Source: Halictus rubicundus (lineage: Eukaryota; Arthropoda; Insecta; Hymenoptera; Halictidae). Taken from it: a DNA stretch of 64,000 nucleotides. Position 1 is the stretch's first letter. Each line of letters begins with the position of its first letter. This document shows positions 40,501 to 52,179 of the stretch, one piece after another. The notes below the pieces were generated by a model. It had not been told where the DNA came from. It worked only from the letters and a program-made list of their open reading frames with translations, and searched no databases. The stretch lies in NCBI RefSeq assembly GCF_050948215.1, contig NC_135161.1, forward strand, positions 2,638,830 through 2,702,829. The letters run 5' to 3'. A program made the translations under genes and the position numbers.

Positions 40501-43500
40501 ATTTTTAATATAGATGCGCACAAATGAATACAATTATCCAATAGTGTCTGGTGCGTAATATACACTCGTGGCGGAATGTATATTGACACCTTTTCAAGCG
40601 GAATAACTTTTTTAAAATTGGTCCGAATGACTTGAATCTTTTTTAGATGTTAGACCGACTAGTTTGCTAGAGAAAGACTAAACAAATGTTTTTTTTTTAG
40701 ATTACAATTGGTTGGAATGCTAAATAAATTAAAAAATAATGTTTTTTCAACTTTTTCATCTGATCTTATGACGATAATTTAAAAAATGCGCTTCGTAGAT
40801 TTCGATAACTTATATGCATACTGAAAATTTTATAAAAATCGGTCAATGTTGCAATGCGCTACAAACGTTTCAAAATGATCACATAAGGGCGAAATTCCCT
40901 GGCAAGGTCGAAAATTTGCGACTTTCACCCTTAAACTCTCATTTTGATACGTTCGTAGCTCATTGCAACGTTGACCGATTTCGATGAAATTTTCAGTGTG
41001 CATGTAAGTTACCGAAATCAACAAAACGAATTTTTTAAATTATCGTTATAGGCCCAGATAAAAAAGTTGAAAAATCATCATTTCTTCATTTTTTTATCAT
41101 TCCAACCAATTGCAATCTAAAAAAATGTTTGTTTAGTGATTCTCTAGCAAACTAGTTGGTCTAACATCTAAAAAAGATTCAAGTCATTTGGACCAATTTT
41201 AAAAAAGTTATTCCGCTTGAAAAGGTGACCACATACTTTTGAGCGGCAGTGTATGTTTCAAAATTAACAGTTTCGGAAATATTGAATTTGAAATACTTGA
41301 TATTAGTGCAAAGATTTGATTTTATTGTCATTATCGAAGTTCTATGATGAAACGTGCACAGTGAAATAAATACTTGACTTTTCGAACAAAAGTAGATATA
41401 TTTATTACAGCCAATATGTATTCAGAAATTAAACAAGATAGAGTCGGGGACAAAATTAAGTGGACACCCTGTGAAAACTAATAACTTTTTAAAATTGGAC
41501 TAACGACCTTTTTTCTTAGATGTTAGAATAGACAAAAGAAGTTTGTTATTGTACAGTGTGGCCAGGATGCCTCAAATTAGATCAATATATGAGAAACCAT
41601 CTACGTAGTGCTAAAGTTATTAATACCCATACAAGGTGGCCCTTAAGTCACTTTCCCATTTAAAAGATGAATAACTTTTCCTTAAATGTATGTTTTGAAA
41701 TATTTGTTTCAGAGTTTTAAACTCTTCCTTTGGAAATTTATTACGGAAGAATTCACAACAGAGCAAAAACAATTAAATTGTATTTTTAAAATCAGTATTC
41801 CGTTATTCTAACGCAGGGAGCATACATTGGCTATTATAACGTTAGAAATCTACCGAGAAAAGGTGGGGATATTTGAACGACCAAGCGTACGTTAGTAACC
41901 CTCGAATAGGGAAGAAATTCAGGCCAGAAATTGGAACCAGAAACATTGAAACGCTTGCGAAAAAGAAAATGGAGCTCACCTACGCGACGTTATTTTCCGC
42001 TCCTGAATTAAAAATATAATTCCATTTCACGTACCTTGGACCATAATAAAAATAAATACAAATGATTAAAAAATAAAAAAGTTATTCATCTTTTAAATGG
42101 GAAAGTGACTTACGGGCCACCCTGTATATAGAAAATTTCATTTTTAAACTTGCTTTTGTCCGTCAGTATATGGAAGCCTTAAAATAAAGTTGTCTACGGA
42201 TACGTTGCGTCGATACTAGACGTGGCAAGCAATCTGAGAGTGTCATTGCAACAGGAAGGGCCGCGCTTCCAGCGATAATTCGTGCCAATCCTGATAACGA
42301 GACAACGACGTAGACGATTTCATCGGGCTACTGGAAAAAGTCAGTCGCACGTGGGTATCCACGTAATATGTTATATCTGGGTAATCGTTACGTAGATAGG
42401 GATCAATGCCAAATGCCAGGAACGTGAGATGCTGTAATTTATCATTAACGCCTACGTCCAGAACCGGGCCGAATCATTAACCCAAAGCGCAGAGAACTGT
42501 GCCATTCCCACTACTCCTACCGTGTAATTTTGAAGCGCAGTCTTCTCTGCTCGCTTCTCTCCGCTGCCAGTGATGCTGATTGTCAGGGCAATCATGGATC
42601 GATCGGGCGCGACGTCGCGTCGTCAATATTTTACATTAGATTTTACATTATCGACGAGTTCAATTAGTTTTCTTCTTTTTTCGGGCAAAGACAAGAACAG
42701 TGTCTTTGCTCGCAGTGATCGATTTTATCGATTTTTCTACAAAGTAGGACAAAAATCACTATGACTCGGAAACTTAATTTATTTTACTACTTTAAAGACA
42801 CATTTTCAGTTTTTTAAACAGTTCGGAGCATGTCAAGTTCGGTAGAAGAAAGGCATGAAACATTTTCAGTAATTGCAATTTTTTAGTTGAAATCAGATTA
42901 AATCGAAAAATATTTGTCAGTTATACATATTAGACATCACTAAGTAAAATTATATAATAAATTATTTAATTTTCCACTTAACCGTTAATGAATCCAATTA
43001 TATAATAATTTTCAACTTCTAAAATAATTTCTTTTTATTTTCATCCAATTTTTTATACTTATCGACCACTATATGGCGACTTCTGTTTTTGTTTTCGTAT
43101 GTGTGAATCTTTCACAGAACATGGTCGTTGACAATTTCCCAGTCTCGACAGTTTTAACTATTTCTATTTTTACGTTTCCACATTTTCTATATTTCTACAT
43201 GCTTATTGAATTTTATTTCTATAGATCAATTTTAACATTTAAGATTCAAAAGAATCATTAATGAATCCCTAGATGTGACAACTTTTTATTTCAGTTTTCG
43301 TGATTTGTTATTAAAACGTTTTATAACGTGTTCTACTGCTGCAGGATTGAAACTAGTGATGAATTAATTTCAGAAGCTTATTTTCAACAATATAGATTAT
43401 ATGTGAAACTTACAATATGGGTATTGTTATCAAAAGTACTAATATATTGCGCAGAAAAGAGGATTATTTACGAAATGTATTCGCCAAGAATACATACGCA

Positions 43501-46500
43501 ACTGAACCAACTCAGCTTGTTTAAAGAAGGATATGAGCGTAACTATTTTTTTTTTGTATTGCATTTTATATAGATAGGCTGGACTCGAACTACATTTTAA
43601 TAAAATTGTAATTTCAATTGATTTTTTATTTATTCGTTAATTTTCCCTATAGTAATATATAGTATAGTATAGTTTATTCTGTCCTGAGCTTTTATGCAAA
43701 GATAATTATATTTTTAACACAGTACAGTTTTTTGTAATAAAATGTTTACAAAACAGTGAAATTTTTTTCTTAACATTTTTTTCATTTTATGAATAAATAA
43801 CGGCAATTTTTAGTTGTACCTATTTTTAGACCCCATCCCCATAACAATGTGTACCGGTAAAACCGCTGCAAGACATAAAATCACACTTTCTATAAACTGT
43901 AAAATTCGCAATAACAATGCTTTTCGAAGCACTATTTTGTTACAGTAGATATTTAGACCAAAGTATTCTTCACCGAATTCAACTTCTCTTCATTATTACC
44001 ATCATAACTCATAAACAAAGCATTGTCAGAAAATTTAATCTGCGTCATTTGAGAAGGCGTAAAATTATATCAAATATATGTAAATTACACGAAGTGATAC
44101 ATCGTTGCGTTAGAAAGCTCGACTTTTTATATTTTTCAACGGAAATAGCAAGTGGATGTTTGTTCGAAAAGTTACGACCCTGGAAGCTCTTTTCGTCTAC
44201 TAAAAAATTTTTCGCGGAATTGATGCTGTATCCGTAGGGCTACTAGTGGGCAGAATTTCTAGGAAATATCGCGTGAGTAATTTTACGAGTTTTTTTCTCA
44301 ATTTCATTGTATACACTCGAGGTGTTTTTTTTTCAATTCCTGAACTGCGTGGAAAATTAGAAATTTTTGCTGAAGAAAGAATTTTAAAATAATTTGATAA
44401 CAGTAGATGATATCGCAAAAAATTGTCGCTGCAACAAGTGGTGAGTGTAAAAACACACAACTCACTTAAAAAATTTAGAAAGCTGTCTTAAATTAAAATT
44501 CATTTTCCGTGCGACAAAATTGGTAAAACGATGCGACAAATCAATGCTATGAATGTTTATAAAGGATCTCTAGGAATTATGGAAAACCGACTGTTTCTAT
44601 TAATAACTTCATAACATAATCAAGTTATTAAATCTTCTCATTTCTCGAGTTCCAGGTAACATGCGAATGTTTCGCCAACCGCGATGAATTCACAATGAAG
44701 GATAGCGATTCCAGCGTTACCGTCACATGCCCTCGTAAACCCATCTGATTATTCGGAGTCCACGCATAAACCTATATCAAAACTGCTTCAATATAAGACC
44801 GAGCGTAGGAGGACATTCACAACTCTGTCGTCCGAAATGTCGAGAAACGTGGGTGAAACGTGCGATGACAAGAAGAAGAACAATATCGATACCGAATTGA
44901 GATCCTGTGGAATTTTTACAATTCCTTGAAAGATACAGCATCCTTATTCGATTGTATGTAAATTTCAGTGTAGATATGTAACATGCCGCTATAGCAGTCA
45001 GAAAATTATTCAAAATCATAATATAGGTAAAAGACCCAGTTACTGTGGGGTTACCAATTACTATGCATATATTAACTATACTTTAAAGCATAATGCATAT
45101 TAAAACAGAGATATTGAATATTTTTCATTAAAATCTGTTAATACATATATGTTACATACCTCTTTTTTAATATCCAGTATGCTTTAAAAATAAGTAGAAT
45201 TAATATAGGCATAGTAATTGGTACCCCCACAGTAATTGGGCCCCTTACCCTAGTTTTACGATCGTCACATTGAAAATGTGTCACTCAGTTCAGTCAATGT
45301 TACCTAATTATAATTGAATTTTGTGTTAACATGGATAACACGCGAATTCTAATTTAAAATTATTTGAAATTCATAGTGCAAATATTTTAGTGAAGAAAAA
45401 ATTTTATTCGATTCAACTAATAAAGATATAACAATAGATCAAGATTAAATCTTTCTCTTTAACAATAAGTGTCCGAATATAAATGTGCTTCTTATGAAGC
45501 ATCATTTTTGAAATTTATTTAATACTTTGCAGTCATCAAAGGCATCTTTGTCGTTCGATATATTCGTGAAACCGTATTTTCGGAAATTGAAAAGAAGTTT
45601 TTTCTTAAAATTCAAACAATTTTTTCATTTGTCTTCACCATTTTATCGACTATCGTTGTTTCTCATTTATTTTAGCTGTGACGATATTCACACTCATACT
45701 GCGCAAAAATCTTTTAAAATAACTAAGTTTAGTGTGTTGGTTTGATATTGTTGGGTTGTTTGTATCGATTGAGTGTAGTATAAATGAGTTTGAACAGAGT
45801 GTAGAGTGAGTGTGAAGTGTGAGAGTTGGCAGCGCTGAGAATATAGGTTAGATATTGTGTCACTTACATTATTGTTATTAAACTAGTTATAAACAGACTT
45901 GTGTGTTTCATAAATATTGAACTCATCTCCAATAGATGTGTGTTACGATATAATAGAATCTTCAATAACATGTCTGTTCTTTTAAAAATTCGCGAGCTTT
46001 GCTTCATTTCGGGATAGTTACGATAAAGGAACTCTTAATACAGTTATTCGATGCATCACTATAATCTCCACAGCTGGTATTACTGCTTGCAGTTTTCATA
46101 ATTTACCGTACCAACAACAAACATACTTCTTTTGCAGACATCCTCCAAATTGGATTTACATTTGTTAAAAAAATATTTGTTATATAACACGAATAAATTT
46201 AAATTGTGTAACAACCGTTTTCTATTCTATAATTTATATTTTCTGTTCATTAAATAAATCGAGTATCAACATACACTGCTGGCCAAAATTATAAGTTCAT
46301 TTCCTTTTTAGATCGTTTATTGTCGTAGTTATAACTGTTGTTCTTCCTTTTGCAAAGTTACGTAAAAATACATGAAAAATAAAGATAAGAAAGACAAATT
46401 TTTGTAATATTCGCAGAATCAATGAATTATTAGTGCTTTTACGAAAGTTGCTGTTAGTAAGAAACCATGTATTTATAAACTAAGTTTAATGCAAATTATT

Positions 46501-49500
46501 TCAAACAATTCCTCCATAACGGTTAAAGAACTAGAACGTTTCAGCTCGGACAATTAGAAGAATTTTAAAGAAACGTTCAATGATTAAGCATTTAACAATT
46601 AGAAAATTAATATGTTTGAAAAAATACATAAAATTCGTCGTCTTGAATTTGCTATCCATGGTAGTGCGAGTGTTTAAACATGACTTAGAAATCACTGCAT
46701 GTTCTCCGGATATAAATCCCATTGAAAACCTATGGGGAATACTCGTTGAACGAATATGTACATCGAAACAATAAGCAATGTTTTACAACCCAGGAATTAC
46801 AAGCTGCTAAAGCGTAGGAAGAAATTGATCAACAATTGATAGAAGTATTTGTAAGCAATACGAAAATAAGAATTTTTCAGCTAATTCATCCTAATGGATT
46901 AGCCACTGATTATTAAAAGCAATTTTCACCGTAAATAATTTATAAATAACTGGTTCTTTCTTAAATATCTAAACGTACAGTTTTGTGAATGCTACAATCA
47001 ACAATTTTCTTAAATTGCAATGGATCTGCAAATATTGCAAAATTTTTTCCATCAATTTATTTGTCATGTGTTTTTACTTAATTCTGCCGACAATAAACGA
47101 GTCAAAAGAGAAGTGAACTTTTGGTGATCACTGTGCTGTAAGGTTCGACCATGGTCAAGCAGAGCGATTGAATCCTATTGCAGTGATCAACTCGACTTGG
47201 AATCATCAGTTATCATTTATCATCGCCGTGGCATGTTTTAAAACTGATTGTGAGAAAAAAAAGGTCAATGCTTGAAGAAAATCGGTGACGTGTACTGGCA
47301 ACGCTGCAGCTCGCAGCGATCTCAAAAGGTCGCTTGATGCAGCGCAGCGGTACCAGAAAGGGCCATGACGTCATGTCCGCGACTCGTTTGGACCCGCTGG
47401 CGCGGCGTCCTAATATAAAGATGCAATCCGTTAGTGTCGTGAAAAAGAAGAAATGAAAAAACGCCCTCGTAAACTCTTATCTGGCCGCGAACTGATAGAC
47501 GTTCATTAAGAGAGTTGACCGGCCGGTCGTCAAGCGGCGTGCTCTTAACATCATTTCGCATTGTTTCGATAAAGTTTCTTATCACCTCGTTACTGCACCG
47601 TCTCTTCTCCTGGTAACCTCGTTTAGCTTTTATGCAATCGCATTTCAAAGTGTGTTGCATTTTAATTAGCAAGACAATTCTGTGTCCCCAATGTATTCTA
47701 CCTCGAATTTTTATAATTTTTACGTAAATTGCTTTGGTAACCGTACGTTCTGCATCTGCATCCAGTGTTTGTGTGCAACGTCGCTTTTAGTTGTTTCACC
47801 GAAAGAACGAACGATCATAACGGTTTAGTATAAAATATATTAAAAATTTACAAATTAAATTTATTAATTATTGTGTGTAATAATGTGCATGTCATTACCA
47901 TTCCTCAGATGTTCAACTGAATCGAGTGTAAAAATTATATTTCAAATAAATATAAAAATAATAATGGATTATTTCCATTACTTTATTACTTTTGTTTTAA
48001 AAATAACATCATTTCATTTCGTGTTGAAATCAAATAAATAATTTTCAGATGAGTTTTTTTATTCGAGCTAATTTGTTCAAATAAAACTGTTTTATCTATG
48101 TGTTTTATCTATGACTTAATTAGAATTTCTAGACACAACGCATCGGCAGTTACACTTTAAATCTTTTCGCTCAGAACAGTTTGTCAAAAGAAATATATTT
48201 GAAATATTCTTGGCAGAAACTATTTAACAAATGATTTATTCAAGTACGAAATACAAAATTAATACAATACGAAAATATATCATTTAATATCCATATCCAC
48301 ACTTCATAATTATTTACTCCTTCAAATGAATCATGAGACATATTATTTAAATATTTATTATATCAAATGTGTCTGATTCGATTAAACAAATTCTGATTTC
48401 TTACGATTAACATTTTTAATTATTTGCGATTTATGTTATTATAAAATATGTAGAAGCTAGGTCTCCTCCTAAGACAAGTCATCTGAATAATTCCTACACC
48501 TTCGAAGTTATTTGATTTCGAAAAGAGACAAACCTTTTTCGTAGGTGAACGTGCTTGGAAGGTTTAGAGGTTTAATAGCCATAGGCAATTAAGTTCGTGA
48601 ACAGGAAAGTAAATAATTCTTGGTTTTATTAACGGAATAAATTAAAACAATTTTGAATGTGTAAACTTTTGTTAAGATGCTTGAGAGTGTATTCGCTTTT
48701 TCTGGGACCAAAATATTAATTTCTTTTTTCGAAATATTTTCCAAATATTTTGAATATTACAGAAATTGTCAAAGTTGACGTTAGAATATAAGAAAGCATT
48801 ATTACCATAACGAGATTGTAAAAATCTAGTTCCTAGAATATATCGTCTTATAAATTTCTTTGAATCCGTGGATTTGGACATTAGTTGTTAAACATTTAAG
48901 GAAACTGTACCATAGAGTAGATAGGACTCGCTAAATGATGAAGAAAAGACGTGACAAACGCGAATCGCGAATCGCAACGTTAGCATTTTTAAAATTATAA
49001 AGAATTTTTTGTTTCGGTTGAAACTATGTACCACCACTTTATCACTTTTTTCCTTTTCTGGTTTAGGAAAGTTACTGTTAGTTAGTTAAGGAAAACATAA
49101 TGCACTTTTCAACAATGAATGAAATAAACGAATTACGTCCGAAAATATGGTAATAAGTAGTTAGTAAGTAATTAGGTAAGGCAATTCATTTATAACATTT
49201 CAATTTATTTTCAATTTATAACATTGAAAATATTGATTTTTCGACCTATAGTTATTAGGAACTTCTTAGAATTTAACGAGCACTAGATATCCTAAAAGTT
49301 ATAAACACATTTTCATTACACTGTATAATCGGCATAACTGCTGGTTTGGTGATTTATTCGTTCAGATGCTTTTTGACATGTGATTAAATGGACCTAAACT
49401 TCGTGCTAAATGTTCAAAGATTTTCAAAAAGAACAAGATTTCCAAAAACTTGAAGAAATTCAAATAGAAGACATTCGAGATGAAGGAGAAATTTCTTTAG

Positions 49501-52118
49501 AAATCAGAAATTGTCCATTAAACAATAGTAAGAATATTATGTTAGTACTATGATTATTTATAAAAATTGCCGAAAACTGGAAATATATTTTTTTTTTAGA
49601 TGTGGGTATAATAAGTAGCCTGGGGATCTTTATGCATTTATGGCTCTAGAAAATTTTCAAAAAATGCTAGAATGCCATATTCGACAGAATTTAGTACAAT
49701 TTTGATATACTTCAGGTCTACAAAGGCTACTACCACTGAAAATAATATTTTATTTGGTTCCCCCTTAAAATTCCTCTAGAAAAATTGCAAACTGCATAAA
49801 CTTCCGCAGTCTAATAATAAGTATCAAAGACAGTACCGGGCACGTTTGCCTCAATTGAGGCAAAGCCATCCCCGCCATAACACCTACTGTCCCCTTTCAG
49901 TAAGCGCCGTTACCGTGGGGCAACGAAGATGCGAGACTAAGGTGCGCACTGCACGAAAGAGAGGATGGTGGGGGAGGCAAGCGTTTGAGGGGCCACATCC
50001 GTCCCCAGCATTTATCTACGTCAGGGATGGGCATTTTTGTCTCGATTGAGACAAGACCGGCCCACCATAGTGCCCACTATCCTCTTCCACTGAGGGTCTT
50101 TACCGTGGGGCAACGAAGATACGAGACACCAGCGAACGCGACGAAGGTACGTGCTGCACGAAAGTGAGGATGGTGGGGGAAGCAAGCGTTAGAGGGGCCC
50201 CAACCGTTCCCTGCATTGATCTAAGAGCTGTTAAATAATCGTTGTCGACGAGTCGTTAGCGACTTTATTGAGGGAAGACGAAGAACAACTCTAGACTCTA
50301 AAGCGGAGCTTAAAGAACCGATAAAATAACCAAAATTATCAGCTAATATCTATTTCGATTGCGTTCCTATTACGGTTCTTGTATCGGTTCCATAAGAATA
50401 ATTTTTTTGGTTCTGTATATCGGTTTTTAAATTGTTACAAAGTCAATCCTCGCATCGATTTTTCTGTAATAGAGAAAGATTTATGTATATTGTTGATTTT
50501 TAAGGAAGCATTGAAATAAACAACCTTCTTAGACTTTTAGCAATAGTATTCGAAGACTGTAAAAACGTCCCTGTTCCAACTATATGCATTTGTTTTCTCG
50601 TTGTCTCCACTCGTTGTTAGCGGTTTCCAAACACATCTGTACAACAAATTCGGGGTACAGAAAAGTGAACTAAATTTCTCAAACAGCACGAAATAAATCG
50701 ATACTGTTCTAATTTATAATAATTTGAGTTATCAACTACATATACAGGGTGCCCCAAAAATGTTGTACTTCCTTGAAAGGTATGATTTCTGAGGTCATTT
50801 CAATTAACTTTTTCTTTTGCAAAAATGCTCTCCGCTACTTTGTTCGGGAGTTATTAACGAAAAACAAGGACTAATTAGAGCGCGGCTACAGCAGACGGAT
50901 TCCGGCTCGGCGATATGTCCCGCTTAGCGTGACGTTGGCTTTGGCCAATGTGTTATTTTTTTTTTTTGGTTTGAAAAAACATGTGTTGTCACGATTCCGG
51001 TCCTTTTGCTGATCGAAAACAAAAAAAAAATGAGGAAGTATATTAATCAGTATGAATGTGACTATGGTCTGAACCGAAATAAACGAAAAATCTTGATTAT
51101 TTACAAAATGGTATTTTATACTCAAATTACTGATTTTTTCCTTTTTCCACATTTAGTAAGTTATAAAAATAGGGAAGAAACGAGGGATTTAAAAAATTTT
51201 TATTTGTGCGATCACAGGGTTTGTGCTGGGGACCCTCTTCAAATTTTAAGTCGATTATTCAAGTAGAGCTCGAGATATCGTGGCAACGGTTTCGAAAAAA
51301 GTAGTTTCGAGAAAAAAGCGTTTAAATGCTTATAACTACGTTAATTTTGCGGATTCAAACAAATCCTCTCGCACACACATTCTACCACACGTATGCTTAA
51401 AGAAAATGCAACAAAAGAAATCGATCTTTTGAAAATAAAAAACCAGAATATCCTTAATGTCAGTCACATTGAGTGACCTTGAATTATTCTAATCGCTAAA
51501 ACGTGTTGCCCACGGTTTAGGAAGTAGCGTTTCATGTTATTTGTACATTACAAATATATTTCCCATTGAAACGATTAAGAAGATAACAATAATCGCGATT
51601 CGTTTGACAAGAAAAAACAGGATTATTCATCGAGGACTATCATTCTGGATTCACGTCACGTCACGTCACATCGCGTCGCGTCGCGTCATCTCGTGTCGGC
51701 AAGGGGCTGGATCGAGTTGCGAAAGAACGGATTCGCGGTAGTTCGGTACGGTACGGGAACACCGAGTGCGGGCGGACTTCGTGGGAGTCCGCTGGTAATT
51801 CTCTCTCGTCCGGGCTGCTGTTCGTCTTCCTCCGCATTTGGACATGTTCTGATTCTGGTCGGTGACGCCATGGAACTGTCTTTTTTTTTATTCTTCTGTC
51901 GACTCACGTGTACGTTATCGCAGAATGATTGTATTAAGAACACGGAGAAAAGAAATATGAACTTGGTATCCTCGTCAACTGTTCGAATGGTCCTCGCAGG
52001 GATCGCGTCACGCCAACCCGATCGGTTGCGTTTGGTTACACACTTAACTCAGACCGATTTTTTCTCCAACTAAGTAACGTAGTAAAACCCTAATCATTCC
52101 AGCAGTTCGGATAATCGA

Positions 52119-52179
<61 letters not shown>

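Noticed and set aside
51693..52073. 126-codon plus-strand frame in a GC-rich block
   Set aside because: An 85-codon frame is open on the opposite strand too, and neither has a known motif; GC-rich DNA has few stop codons.
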